A stretch of DNA of 13,383 nt, taken from assembly GCA_002308595.1 (NCBI GenBank), contig DBWH01000026.1, positions 4,838 through 18,220 of the forward strand, written 5' to 3'. The position numbers were made by a program, and so were the translations under genes. Source of the stretch: Mageeibacillus sp. UBA1243 (GTDB lineage: Bacteria > Bacillota > Clostridia > UBA1212). The number at the start of each line of letters is the position of its first letter. Position 1 is the stretch's first letter. The notes under the pieces were generated by a model, which saw only the letters and a list, made by a program, of their open reading frames with translations, did no database searches and had not been told where the DNA came from. Below are positions 1-7,802 of this stretch, one piece after another.

Positions 1-920
1 ACTTCCCAGCGGCCCGCCTTGATCATTTTCTTAATCTCTTCGTAGAGCTCCGGAGCCTCCTCCTTGACCGCCTTGTAGAGGTAAGCCTGCGAGGACATGA
101 ATTTGTACTCCGGAAAGCGCTTCATGAGCTCGATAACGGTCGCAAACGATCTCTGAGCCTTCTCGCGCGTCTGTCCCACCGTCCAGAGCCACGCAATATC
201 GATGTGGGTATGGCCAATGCAAATCACGGCCGACTCGCTCTCGCGCGCCTTGTCGTAGAGGTTTGCCTTCAGGTAGTCAGAAGCCTCTTTGAGCGTCCTG
301 TGGAACTCCTCGCCCCTCGGCTCGAGCATATTGATTTTGCGGAGCGACATACTGAGCGCGGTGAGCACCTCCATGTACTCCGGACTGTTCGGATGAAGCG
401 TGTCAAGGGCCATGCGGGGCACATTGACGTCGTAGAAGTATTGGCGGACGTCCTCGTTTACAGTGCGGAGGTATGGCATCAGGAAAGCCTTGGCGAGTCT
501 TGGTCCCGTGTAGGCGTAAAGGTAGATGTCGAAGAACTTTTTGCCTGCCGCCAATGCCACATCCCTGTGATTTGTGTCGATTCCCTGACGCATCTCGCCG
601 TCAATGTAGCAAATGAACTGGGGGTTGTCCGCGTCCCAGCCTTCCTTGCCTGTATGAAGGCAAAATTCGAGGGTCTCGTCCTTTCCCTGCATGTCCTCCG
701 GCACTTCCACCGGAATGTGGAACCAGGCGTGCGAGTCAATGCCCGTGCCCCACTCGTCACCCCACTTGAAGGGCCTGAAGTCCTTCTCGTCCGGGAATTT
801 ATTGTCGGTTTTGTATCCGCAGTCGCAGATACTAATATTTTCAAGCTGGATGACCTTCTTCGGGATCTGCTTCAGCAATTCCCTAAGATACGAATCAACA
901 TGGCGACGCATACTTTCCAT
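1..920 (-). CDS. GH38 alpha-mannosidase, N-terminal part (cut by window edge)
   Basis: This gene encodes the first 306 residues of a glycoside hydrolase family 38 alpha-mannosidase, a zinc enzyme that removes alpha-linked mannose by a retaining mechanism. The diagnostic block is GHTHIDIAWLWT at residues 236-247; by family knowledge H239 and D241 are zinc ligands. The downstream MSSQAYLYK block (275-283) and the KAGRWEV end fit the family. The catalytic nucleophile and the remaining zinc ligands lie beyond position 1. About 235 residues precede the catalytic domain, as in the Ams1/MAN2C1 type. There is no signal peptide, so it should act in the cytosol on imported oligosaccharides. The ATG at 918-920 has GGAGG at 926-930, five bases upstream. 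The 141 bp before it contain no convincing promoter, so read-through from the upstream operon is possible. Family assignment is secure; the substrate is not. Confidence 0.93.
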   Translation of the reverse strand, partial: MESMRRHVDSYLRELLKQIPKKVIQLENISICDCGYKTDNKFPDEKDFRPFKWGDEWGTGIDSHAWFHIPVEVPEDMQGKDETLEFCLHTGKEGWDADNPQFICYIDGEMRQGIDTNHRDVALAAGKKFFDIYLYAYTGPRLAKAFLMPYLRTVNEDVRQYFYDVNVPRMALDTLHPNSPEYMEVLTALSMSLRKINMLEPRGEEFHRTLKEASDYLKANLYDKARESESAVICIGHTHIDIAWLWTVGQTREKAQRSFATVIELMKRFPEYKFMSSQAYLYKAVKEEAPELYEEIKKMIKAGRWE

Positions 921-1061
921 TTTAACCTCCTAAACGCACATTTTAGGCTCTTTGCGCAATTTGCCCTGAAAAACAAGACATTTCGCGGTAGGCACATCTG
1001 GCATATCTGTGTGTTGTCTATATTTTTACGATTTTTTCTGTGGACACATTGGCGGTGTGAT

Positions 1062-1850
1062 TTAAGCCTTTGGCTCTTCCTTTTTCTTTTTGAAGAGGAA
1101 GTTGTCGAGGGGCTTGCCGAGAAGCTTTGTGAGGAGCTTGACGAGCTGGCCGATGACGACAGCCGAGATGAGCGTACCGATTCCGACGACGACACTCACG
1201 GGGCTCTCGATGCCCACAAACGCCTTGAAGTAGTCGATGACAAAGGTGTTGGTGACAATGAGAATGTAGTAGAAGTGCATCAGGAACGCGATGAGGATCA
1301 TTGACGTGTCAACGATGGTCTTGCAGTTGCCGAATTTCATTCCGGTTTGCTGGGAGATCGCACCCGCGAGTCCTTCGGCGGGCATTGCCGGCCACTTCGG
1401 ACGCAGATAGAGGAACACGCCAATGGCAATCAGCAGCAGGCTCAGCACGAAGTAGAAAACTCTCATGAGGTAGTTTTCCGGAGCCGGCAGCCATGCGAGC
1501 CAGTGACCGAAGCCGCTCGTGTCGATTCCGAAGAACTGGGTGTTTTTCACGACGCCGACAAGGTCAACGAGCACGCCGAATGCGACCGCGATCGGTATGC
1601 CGAGCAGATTCAGCGGCTTGAATTTCTTTCTGAGAACCAGTATCTGGAGAAGAATAAGGACGCAGTAGACAATGATTGTCATTGTTCCGAGCGACCATCC
1701 CCAGATTGCGTTGCACGAACCCGGCACCGAACTTACGGGCGAGATTCCGAGCTGTGAAAGCCTTGAGAAGTTAATTCCGACGGCAATCAGCACAAGTCCT
1801 GCGGCATAGAACAGGAACTTTTTTAAACCTGTAACGAACTTATTTTCCAT
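1062..1850 (-). CDS. YitT/YczE-like integral membrane protein (six TM helices)
   Basis: This is a 262-residue hydrophobic protein with six likely membrane helices at about residues 11-30, 55-73, 82-102, 128-149, 178-200 and 216-238, and a lysine-rich C-terminus (KKKK near 254-257). The segment GINFSRLSQLGISPVSSVP (25-43) and the GNCKTIVD segment (174-181) resemble the YczE/YyaS/YitT group of bacterial membrane proteins, whose transport or signalling role is unknown. I chose the ATG at 1848-1850 because AGGAGG-type GGAGG lies at 1856-1860. A longer reading from a TTG at 1916 would overlap the preceding aminopeptidase gene and run through two hairpins. It follows the M42 peptidase by 58 bp. Family resemblance is by eye; function is unknown. 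Confidence 0.75.
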   Translation of the reverse strand: MENKFVTGLKKFLFYAAGLVLIAVGINFSRLSQLGISPVSSVPGSCNAIWGWSLGTMTIIVYCVLILLQILVLRKKFKPLNLLGIPIAVAFGVLVDLVGVVKNTQFFGIDTSGFGHWLAWLPAPENYLMRVFYFVLSLLLIAIGVFLYLRPKWPAMPAEGLAGAISQQTGMKFGNCKTIVDTSMILIAFLMHFYYILIVTNTFVIDYFKAFVGIESPVSVVVGIGTLISAVVIGQLVKLLTKLLGKPLDNFLFKKKKEEPKA

Positions 1851-1855
1851 ATAAT

Positions 1856-1860
1856 CCTCC
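1856..1860 (-). promoter_or_regulatory. Ribosome binding site that decides the membrane-protein start
   Basis: GGAGG on the minus strand lies five bases upstream of the ATG at 1850. It favours this start over the TTG at 1916. Confidence 0.8.
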
Positions 1861-1881
1861 GCGGCGGCAACTACCCGCCGC
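1861..1881 (-). repeat. Intercistronic hairpin next to a ribosome binding site
   Basis: A perfect 7-bp GC-only inverted repeat (GCGGCGG / CCGCCGC) with a 7-base loop directly abuts the GGAGG of the downstream membrane-protein gene. No U-run follows, so it is not a standard intrinsic terminator. An mRNA-processing, stability or translation-control role is inferred. Confidence 0.6.
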
Positions 1882-1896
1882 ACCGGGGCACCCGGT
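1882..1896 (-). repeat. Second intercistronic hairpin, adjacent to the first
   Basis: A perfect 6-bp inverted repeat (ACCGGG / CCCGGT) has a 3-base loop and touches the neighbouring 7-bp hairpin with no spacer. The two stems fill most of the 58-bp gap between the M42 peptidase gene and the membrane-protein gene. Confidence 0.55.
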
Positions 1897-1908
1897 TTCT
1901 GTTGTATT

Positions 1909-2949
1909 TCAGCCAAAAGGCTTTAGATTCATATTGGCGCTGCAGTCGCAGAGGAAACCTGCGAGCAGCTCGATGCACTTCTCCACGTCCGAAAGCGAAA
2001 GAACCTCGGCAGGTGAATGCATGTATCTGAGCGGTATCGAAAGAACCGTGAAAGGAACGCCGGTGCTTGTCTTGGTCATGGTGTCGCCGTCCGTGTGGGT
2101 CCAGCCGCCCGAAACCTCGTACTGAAGCTTTATGTCAAGCGCAGCGGCGGATGCCTCGATGCACTCGTTGACGGTGCGCGGTATGCCGGGGCCTTTTGAG
2201 AGAACGGGGCCCTCGCCGAGCTTGACCTCGCCCGACCTCGAAGGATCGCTGTTGGGGGCGTCTGTTGAGTGGGTGACGTCGACGGCGATTGCAATTGACG
2301 GTTTCACTGTTGAAGCCGCGAAAAATGCGCCGCAGCCGTTGACCTCTTCGCCGACCGTTGCCGTGGCTGATACGCCGATGACAGCGCCCTGCTTTTTGGC
2401 GAGTCTGAGCGCCTCCATAACGACGAAAACGCCTATTCTGTCGTCAAAAGCCCTTGATGTCATCCTGTCGCCAAGGAGTTCCCTGTACTCGGCGTCAAAA
2501 GTCACGGGGTCTCCGATGCTCACCGCAGCCTTGGCCTCGTCAGCGTTTTTTGCGCCGATGTCGATCTTGATTTTGTCGGCACCCATATTGCCGTCAGACG
2601 TCAGCGACCTGTCAATCGCCACGGCGCCGTAGACAGGTCCATTGGCGGTGTCGATTCTGACCTGGTGGCCCGGATAGGAGATTCCGTAGATGCCTCCGAC
2701 CGCGGAAACCCTGATCATACCGTCGCTTTCGATGTGCGTAACCTGAAGGCCGATTTCGTCAGCGTGGCCCGCCATCATAACCCTGAAAGGAACCTCAGGG
2801 TTGATCGTCGCGGTCACATTGCCCATAACGTCAACGTCAACCTGGTCCGCAAACTGGTCAACGTACTCGTAAACAACCTTGCCGACGGGCGTCTCGCTTC
2901 CCGAAACACCGCGTGCACTGAGCAGTTTGTAAAGAAAATCCTTGTTCAT
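1909..2949 (-). CDS. M42 family metallo-aminopeptidase
   Basis: This 346-residue protein belongs to peptidase family M42 (glutamyl/leucyl aminopeptidases of the TET/FrvX type; some members were once called endoglucanases). These are cytosolic di-metal enzymes that trim N-terminal residues from short peptides as large tetrahedral assemblies. Visible motifs are AGHADEIG (H62, D64), AFDDRIG (D169/D170, bridging metal ligand), GEEVNGCG (catalytic base E201 and metal ligand E202), DVTHSTD (D224) and YMHSPAE (H311). The full metal and catalytic set appears present and the length is normal. The ATG has AGGAAGG at 2959-2965, nine bases upstream. It lies 30 bp after alr and probably shares its transcript. 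Peptide recycling is the likely role; the preferred N-terminal residue cannot be read. Confidence 0.93.
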   Translation of the reverse strand: MNKDFLYKLLSARGVSGSETPVGKVVYEYVDQFADQVDVDVMGNVTATINPEVPFRVMMAGHADEIGLQVTHIESDGMIRVSAVGGIYGISYPGHQVRIDTANGPVYGAVAIDRSLTSDGNMGADKIKIDIGAKNADEAKAAVSIGDPVTFDAEYRELLGDRMTSRAFDDRIGVFVVMEALRLAKKQGAVIGVSATATVGEEVNGCGAFFAASTVKPSIAIAVDVTHSTDAPNSDPSRSGEVKLGEGPVLSKGPGIPRTVNECIEASAAALDIKLQYEVSGGWTHTDGDTMTKTSTGVPFTVLSIPLRYMHSPAEVLSLSDVEKCIELLAGFLCDCSANMNLKPFG

Positions 2950-2979
2950 AACCTGAAGCCTTCCTGCTTTTGAAGCGTT

Positions 2980-4167
2980 TCAAATGTAATTTACTGTCTC
3001 AATCGGTTTACCGTTTTCAAAATATATGCGCGCCATGCGCCTTCCGATCTCACACATGAGCTCGTAGTTGAACGACCCCGCGGTCCCGGCCACCTCTTCG
3101 AGCGGCAGTTCGGCACCGCCAAGGACACCGAAAATCAAAGCCTCATCGCCAATGCGGCACCCCGGCACGTCCGTCACGTCGACCATCATCTGGTCCATGC
3201 ATATCCTGCCGAGAATCCTGCAGCGCCTGCCGCCGACGACTACCTCGCCCTTGTTCGAAAGGCTCCTGAAAATACCGTCCGCATAGCCCGCCGCAAGTGT
3301 TGCGACCTTAAGGTCCCTGTCCGCCGTGAAAGTGTGTCCGTAGCTCACGCTCTCCCCCTTGTGAAGAGGCGCGACGTTCACGATGCGTGCCCTGACCGAG
3401 AGCGACGGTTTCAGCTCAAGAAGGCTCCTGTCCATCTCGCCCGACGGGTAGTTTCCGTAGAGGACGATGCCCGCGCGTACGAGCGGATAGGTTGTCCGCC
3501 CCGTCATGATTGCTGCGCTGTTGCTTATGTGCCTGACGCCAATGTCAATCCCGCGCGCTTCCAGCCTGTCGCAGAACACGTTAAACCTTTTCTCCTGGTC
3601 GTCCGTTTCTGCGGCGCCTGCAGTCTCGTCAGCGCGCGCAAAATGCGAAAAAATGCCGCGGATTTTTACGTTTTTCAGGGCCGCGATGCCGGCAATCGCG
3701 TCGGCGCTTTCGTCTGACGGCACAAAGCCTATCCTGTGCATTCCCGTGTCGACCGCGACGTGGACATTGGCGATTTTGCCTGCCTCCGCGGCTGCCTTGT
3801 CAAGCAATTCCGCGTTTTCACGGTCAAAAACAGTCAATGTCACGTCGTTTGCGATGGCGTCGTCAAACATTGACGGGTGGGTATAGCCAAGGACAAGGAT
3901 CGGTTTTGTGAAGCGCGGCGAATACAGCCTGCCTCCGGTCATCTCTTTCCTGAGCTCGAGCGCCTCGCTGACGCCGGCAACACCCGCCATCTCGATATCG
4001 CCGCTTATGTAATTGGCGACAACACGTGCGCCGTGTCCGTAGGCATCCGCCTTCAGAACGGCAAGAACGCCGGAACCCTTTGCCAGCGTTTTTTTGATAT
4101 TATTCAGATTTTCCCTTATGCGGGACAGATCTACCGCCGCATAGAGTCTGTCATACTTAAAATCCAT
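2980..4167 (-). CDS. alr: Alanine racemase
   Basis: This is a 395-residue PLP-dependent fold-type III alanine racemase, which interconverts L- and D-alanine to supply D-Ala for peptidoglycan. The PLP lysine is K39 in VLKADAYGHG, with Y43 following. The second catalytic base is Y276 in SVSYGHTF. The AGYADG (293-298) and CMDQMMVDVT (323-332) blocks and R145 in DTGMHRIGF are typical. The residue that is a carbamylated lysine in well-studied homologues (two before DTGM) is alanine here (A138). The start has no strong Shine-Dalgarno sequence, and the gene begins 19 bp after the esterase stop, so translational coupling is plausible. There is no membrane domain, which argues against a VanT-type serine racemase. 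It is unusual to find alr between a carbohydrate esterase and an aminopeptidase gene. Confidence 0.95.
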   Translation of the reverse strand: MDFKYDRLYAAVDLSRIRENLNNIKKTLAKGSGVLAVLKADAYGHGARVVANYISGDIEMAGVAGVSEALELRKEMTGGRLYSPRFTKPILVLGYTHPSMFDDAIANDVTLTVFDRENAELLDKAAAEAGKIANVHVAVDTGMHRIGFVPSDESADAIAGIAALKNVKIRGIFSHFARADETAGAAETDDQEKRFNVFCDRLEARGIDIGVRHISNSAAIMTGRTTYPLVRAGIVLYGNYPSGEMDRSLLELKPSLSVRARIVNVAPLHKGESVSYGHTFTADRDLKVATLAAGYADGIFRSLSNKGEVVVGGRRCRILGRICMDQMMVDVTDVPGCRIGDEALIFGVLGGAELPLEEVAGTAGSFNYELMCEIGRRMARIYFENGKPIETVNYI

Positions 4168-4186
4168 AGATTCGCTTACTTTACGT

Positions 4187-5434
4187 TTACTTTATGTTCA
4201 AAATCTCTTTGAGTTTCTTTTCAAGTGTCTTTCCGTTGTTGATATGGGCATTGAGGCTGGGGTGGCCGTTGCCGCCCTCGCCGTTGGCGGTGAGCTTGAG
4301 GAAGTAGTAACCTGCTGCCGCGCCGCCCTTCTCGTTGATAGCCTCCTCAATGTAGGGGCACAGGAACTGGTCCATCATGCCGTAAGCCCAGAGAATCTTG
4401 GCGTCAGGGTACTTTGACTTTACAAGGTCAATGAAATCCCTTATGCCTTTCTTGATCTTGTCGAGGCTCACCTCGCCCCGCCCGTAGAAGCCCGCGTCAT
4501 TGGTTCCGAGGTTGATCACCACCACGTCGGCTTTTCTCTCGAAATTCCACTCGTCGTGCCTGTTGCACTGGTAGCAGGTCTCCGTGTATTTCTGGAGCAT
4601 GGTGTGCTCGTACCAGCCCTTGACGATGCCTATGCCCTGCTGGGCGACGACGCTGTAGTCCGCGCCGATAGCTTTTGCCGCAAGCACCGCATAAGTTCTG
4701 GTGCCGTCAACGTATTCATTGGCGGCTGCATTGGCCCCTTTTTCCCCGTCGGAGTCGTTCGGGTAGAGGTTGCCGTAGCCTGTTGTGATGGAATCGCCAA
4801 TGATTTCGACAAAATACTTTGCGTTTGCAGGTTTTTCTCCAAGCTCACCCGAAAGCTTCACATAGTCAATATAGATGAGGCCCCGCTCCGCCTCGGACTG
4901 TCTTTCGATTCTGAAATTGTGAAGACCCCGCTCCAGGTTCTCGCCAAGGACAATCTCAACGCCTGCGCTCTTTGTGAGTTTGAAAGTCGCTCTCGTACCC
5001 ACCTGCTCGCCGTCAACGTAGACAGACACGTAAAGCTTTGCGCCGCCGATGCCCGTCGATTTGACCTTAATCATCGCCGAAACGGTGCCCTCGCAGTAGG
5101 CGTTGAACTCGATGGCAGACGCGGAATAGTCAAGGGCTATGCCCGGCACGGGAGTTGCGCTCTTTTTGAATGTATAGTCCGTGACGATGGTTCTGCCCTG
5201 CGTCTTGCAGTAAGGGAAAAGCAAGTCGGCGTTGATCGTCTTTTCGGTGTAGTCAAACGAATTGACGTCCTTGGGCTCAGGAGTGGAAGTCGCAGGCGCC
5301 GGAGTTTCGGTCGCAGCTTCGGCAGTTGCGGTAGCGTCCGGTTTTACGGTGTTTCCTGTGTCTGATTTTCCGCATGAGATCATGCCGAGCGAGATCAGCG
5401 CGGCAAGCACAATCGCCAAAATCTTTTTCATCAT
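4187..5434 (-). CDS. CE2-like SGNH carbohydrate esterase, lipoprotein
   Basis: This is a 415-residue secreted esterase resembling carbohydrate esterase family 2 (acetyl-xylan or acetyl-mannan esterases). A type II signal peptide (residues 1-20) ends in GMISC, making C21 the likely lipidated residue. A Thr/Pro/Ala/Glu-rich linker runs to about residue 55. A beta-rich domain (about 60-200) precedes an SGNH hydrolase domain: IIGDSITTGYG (nucleophile S215), NLGTND (310-313) and GNGHPS (H391). No Asp lies at the usual position three before H391, so a Ser-His dyad is likely, as reported for some CE2 enzymes. It should act on the outer face of the membrane. I chose ATG 5434 because AGGAGG (5441-5446) precedes it by six bases; ATG 5431 is also possible. 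Its place among pentose-phosphate genes fits hemicellulose use (inference). Confidence 0.85.
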   Translation of the reverse strand: MMKKILAIVLAALISLGMISCGKSDTGNTVKPDATATAEAATETPAPATSTPEPKDVNSFDYTEKTINADLLFPYCKTQGRTIVTDYTFKKSATPVPGIALDYSASAIEFNAYCEGTVSAMIKVKSTGIGGAKLYVSVYVDGEQVGTRATFKLTKSAGVEIVLGENLERGLHNFRIERQSEAERGLIYIDYVKLSGELGEKPANAKYFVEIIGDSITTGYGNLYPNDSDGEKGANAAANEYVDGTRTYAVLAAKAIGADYSVVAQQGIGIVKGWYEHTMLQKYTETCYQCNRHDEWNFERKADVVVINLGTNDAGFYGRGEVSLDKIKKGIRDFIDLVKSKYPDAKILWAYGMMDQFLCPYIEEAINEKGGAAAGYYFLKLTANGEGGNGHPSLNAHINNGKTLEKKLKEILNIK

Positions 5435-5440
5435 GCAATA

Positions 5441-5446
5441 CCTCCT
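5441..5446 (-). promoter_or_regulatory. Ribosome binding site that decides the esterase start
   Basis: AGGAGG on the minus strand lies six bases before the ATG at 5434. It rules out the upstream TTG at 5461, which would also place extra charged residues before the signal peptide. Confidence 0.8.
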
Positions 5447-5465
5447 GTGCGTTGGCGTCAAAAAA

Positions 5466-6401
5466 TCACGATTTCTGCATCGCTTTTTGAATTTTATCCG
5501 CTATGGAGTCTCCGTCCAGGCCGAACAGCTTAAGCAGCGCGTCGGGAGTGCCCGATTTTCCGAAAGTGTCCTCCATGCCAATGCGAAGGACCTTCGTGGG
5601 CCGCTCTTCGGAAAGAACCTCGCAGACAGCGCTTCCCAAACCGCCAATGATACTGTGCTCCTCGCAGGTCACCACAAACCCGGTCTTCTCAGCTGTCTTC
5701 ACGATGAGCTCCCTGTCGATGGGTTTGATTGAGAAAATGTCGATCACCTTGGCTTTAATGCCGCTCTCGAGCAGCTTCTCGGCAGCCTTGAGCGACTGCT
5801 GAACCATGTAGCCTGTGGCGAAGATGGCAACGTCATTGCCGTAATCCTTTGCAACAACGCCCTTTCCCGCCTTAAACTTCTGATTTTCATCGTAGACGTC
5901 CTCGACCGAGAGCCTTCCGAGCCTGATGTACACAGGGCCGTTGATTTCAAGCGCGGTCTTGACGCAGAACCTTGTCTCGGCAGCGTCCGACGGGCAGAGA
6001 ACAGTCATATTCGGAAGCGTGCGCATGATTGAAATGTCTTCGATGCTCTGGTGCGAAGCGCCGTCCTCGCCGACAGTGATGCCGGAGTGAGTTGCGCAGA
6101 CTTTTACATTGGCGTTAGGGTAGCAGATCGAGTTTCTGATCTGCTCATAGGCCCTGCTGGTCGCAAAAACCGCAAAGCTTGAAGCGAAAACGGTCTTGCC
6201 GGTGGATGCGAGACCCGCCGCGACCGCCATCATATTACCCTCGGCGATGCCCATGTTGAAGTGTCTGTCGGGGTAGGCGTCCTTGAAGACCGCTGTTTTG
6301 GTCGATTTTGAGAGGTCTGCGTCCAGAACGACTATTCTCTCGTCAGCTCCGAACTCTGCAAGAGCCTTTCCGTAAGCGTCACGTGTTGCACTCTTTCCCA
6401 T
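5466..6401 (-). CDS. Transketolase, C-terminal subunit
   Basis: This 311-residue protein corresponds to the pyrimidine-binding and C-terminal domains of transketolase. That enzyme moves two-carbon ketol units between pentose and other sugar phosphates using thiamine diphosphate. The block FNMGIAEGNMM carries E54, the conserved glutamate that activates the cofactor. The ITVGEDGASHQSIED segment (about 109-123) lines the active site, and the C-terminal transketolase domain starts near residue 190. The companion gene upstream supplies the diphosphate-binding half and ends only 3 bp before this ATG. The ribosome binding site (GGAGG) lies inside the end of that gene, so the two are translationally coupled. 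Splitting in two is common in Clostridia and Thermotogae. A DXS-like identity is unlikely because the companion has transketolase motifs. Confidence 0.93.
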   Translation of the reverse strand: MGKSATRDAYGKALAEFGADERIVVLDADLSKSTKTAVFKDAYPDRHFNMGIAEGNMMAVAAGLASTGKTVFASSFAVFATSRAYEQIRNSICYPNANVKVCATHSGITVGEDGASHQSIEDISIMRTLPNMTVLCPSDAAETRFCVKTALEINGPVYIRLGRLSVEDVYDENQKFKAGKGVVAKDYGNDVAIFATGYMVQQSLKAAEKLLESGIKAKVIDIFSIKPIDRELIVKTAEKTGFVVTCEEHSIIGGLGSAVCEVLSEERPTKVLRIGMEDTFGKSGTPDALLKLFGLDGDSIADKIQKAMQKS

Positions 6402-6404
6402 AGC

Positions 6405-7262
6405 TCAGGCCTCCTCTCTCTCAGCGTCAAGCTCCGCCTCAAATCTGTCAAGTTCCTCAAGGGCCGCCTTGGTCTGCTCAGCGTCCGGCGCCACACCGTG
6501 CCAGGAAGCCTTGTTCTCCATAAACGAAACGCCCTTGCCCTTGACGGTTTTAGCGATGATCGCCGTGGGTTTGCCCTTGGCTTTTTTTGCCTTCCTTAAG
6601 GCAGATTCGATTGCTCTGTAGTCGTGCCCGTCGATCTCGACAACGTTCCAGCCGAAAGCCTTGAACTTATCGCCGATGGGGTTCGGATTCATAACCTCGG
6701 ATGTCGCCCCGTCAATCTGCAACCCGTTGACGTCAATAAAAGCGCAGAGATTGTCGAGTTTGTAGTGAGCGGCGCACATCGCAGCCTCCCAGACCTCGCC
6801 CTCTTCGCACTCGCCGTCGCCGAGTATCGTGTAGACCCTGTAATCCTTCTTATCGAGCTTGCCGCCAATGGCAATGCCCACCGCATTCGACACGCCCTGT
6901 CCCAGCGAACCTGTCGAAATATCAACGCCCGGAACCGTCTTGGCGCTCGGATGGCCCTCGAGATAACTGTCAACCTTCCTCAGCGTCTTAAGGTCCTCCT
7001 CAGGGAAAAAGCCTTTCTCGGCAAGGGCCCCGTAGAGAGCCGGCGCGCAGTGACCCTTTGAAAGAACGAAGCGGTCTCTGTCAGGATTTTTCCTTTTTCT
7101 GGGAGAAATATTCATCTCTTTAAAGTACAGCACGGTCACGATGTCTGCAATCGAGAGCGATCCGCCCGGGTGGCCGCTTTTTGCGCACGAAGTCGAAACG
7201 ATAATGTCTTTTCTTATATGCGTAGCAATTTTTTTCAGTCTAAGAATTTCTTTCTCAGTCAT
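6405..7262 (-). CDS. Transketolase, N-terminal subunit
   Basis: This 285-residue protein is the diphosphate-binding half of a split transketolase. Visible are SGHPGG (29-34, with H31), [13 protein letters not shown] (H71), YLEGHPS (H104), and the thiamine-diphosphate/Mg motif starting GDGECEEGE (148-156) and ending at N179. Together the two subunits give 596 residues, near the length of single-chain transketolase. The ATG at 7260-7262 has only a weak AAGAGA upstream; a better AAAGGA is too far away. It begins 36 bp after rpiB, so ribose-5-phosphate isomerase and both transketolase halves are made together, forming the non-oxidative pentose-phosphate core. The highly charged C-terminus (last 20 residues) is normal for these subunits. 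Confidence 0.94.
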   Translation of the reverse strand: MTEKEILRLKKIATHIRKDIIVSTSCAKSGHPGGSLSIADIVTVLYFKEMNISPRKRKNPDRDRFVLSKGHCAPALYGALAEKGFFPEEDLKTLRKVDSYLEGHPSAKTVPGVDISTGSLGQGVSNAVGIAIGGKLDKKDYRVYTILGDGECEEGEVWEAAMCAAHYKLDNLCAFIDVNGLQIDGATSEVMNPNPIGDKFKAFGWNVVEIDGHDYRAIESALRKAKKAKGKPTAIIAKTVKGKGVSFMENKASWHGVAPDAEQTKAALEELDRFEAELDAEREEA

Positions 7263-7298
7263 GATTCTCTTGTAAGTTTTCCTTTCGTCTCTTTATTA

Positions 7299-7751
7299 TT
7301 AAAGATGTCCGTTTTCTTCAATTTTGGTGATCATATCCACGCGCGTCTGATGCCTGCCGCCAAGGAAATCATGGTCGACCCACTCGTCAACAATCATCTT
7401 GGCAGTTTCTATGCCGATGACTCTCGCACCGAAGCAGATAATATTGGCGTTGTTATGCTCCTTGCACATCCTCGCCGAATAAGGCTCGCTCACGCATGCA
7501 GCCCTGATTCCGCGCACTTTGTTTGCCGCAAGAGACATGCCAACGCCCGTTCCGCAGATCAAAATCCCGCCGTCATAACCGCTGGCGGCAACCTTGTTTG
7601 CAACTGCATCCGCGACTTCCGGATAGTTGCTTTTTTCGCGGTCGAACGTGCCGAAGTCCTCAACAGAAAAACCGCGGGATTCCAAATAGGCTTTAATCGA
7701 AAGCCTCATTTCATAACCCGCGTGATCACTGCCAATGGCAAATACTTTCAT
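7299..7751 (-). CDS. rpiB: Ribose-5-phosphate isomerase B
   Basis: This is a 150-residue RpiB/LacAB-family isomerase that interconverts ribose 5-phosphate and ribulose 5-phosphate in the cytosol. Family signatures are GSDHAGYE (7-14), the YPEVA phosphate-site region, and ICGTGVGMS, where C66 is the catalytic cysteine known from E. coli RpiB. H99 in KEHNNAN is the partner that opens the sugar ring, followed by CFGARV (106-111). Length is typical. It is the first gene after a strong promoter, with a leader of about 45 nt. The Shine-Dalgarno element is an unusual run of six G (7756-7761) just before TTAT-ATG. Some relatives isomerise allose or galactose 6-phosphates; linkage to transketolase favours ribose 5-phosphate. 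Confidence 0.96.
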   Translation of the reverse strand: MKVFAIGSDHAGYEMRLSIKAYLESRGFSVEDFGTFDREKSNYPEVADAVANKVAASGYDGGILICGTGVGMSLAANKVRGIRAACVSEPYSARMCKEHNNANIICFGARVIGIETAKMIVDEWVDHDFLGGRHQTRVDMITKIEENGHL

Positions 7752-7767
7752 ATAACCCCCCGCTTCT

Positions 7768-7784
7768 CCCGCACCTCCGGCGGG
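7768..7784 (-). repeat. Small hairpin in the rpiB leader
   Basis: CCCGC and GCGGG form a 5-bp stem with a 7-base loop. The loop reads CGGAGGT on the mRNA, that is, a Shine-Dalgarno-like sequence displayed 22 bases or more upstream of the real rpiB start. A role in translation control is speculative. Confidence 0.4.
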
Positions 7785-7802
7785 CAGAAAAAAGTTGTTT
7801 TC

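Noticed and set aside
921..1061. A promoter or operator before the GH38 gene (8-bp palindrome TTGCGCAA at 952-959; TAAAAT and TATAGA boxes on the minus strand)
   Set aside because: No pair of boxes has both good match and correct spacing, and a single 8-bp palindrome is weak evidence. The region also holds one copy of the iterated octamer.
204..1304. A 366-codon open frame on the plus strand, crossing the intergenic gap
   Set aside because: It is antisense to the GH38 and membrane-protein genes, which have clear motifs and ribosome binding sites. Its protein is arginine/histidine/glutamate-rich with no recognisable domain, and its start lacks a ribosome binding site.
1851..1916. N-terminal extension of the membrane protein from a TTG codon
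   Set aside because: It would overlap the peptidase stop and translate through two hairpins. ATG 1850 has its own GGAGG at proper spacing.
4556..5365. A 269-codon open frame antisense to the esterase gene, and a similar one at 8291-9076
   Set aside because: Both are codon-bias shadows of genes with intact catalytic motifs; neither has a convincing start or domain.
5435..5461. TTG start nine codons upstream of the esterase ATG
   Set aside because: It would put MTPTHRRYC in front of a normal lipoprotein signal peptide and places the real AGGAGG inside the coding region.
7299..7751. Alternative identity as a LacA/LacB galactose-6-phosphate isomerase subunit
   Set aside because: A single subunit with C66 and adjacent transketolase genes fits RpiB better; LacA and LacB come as a pair.
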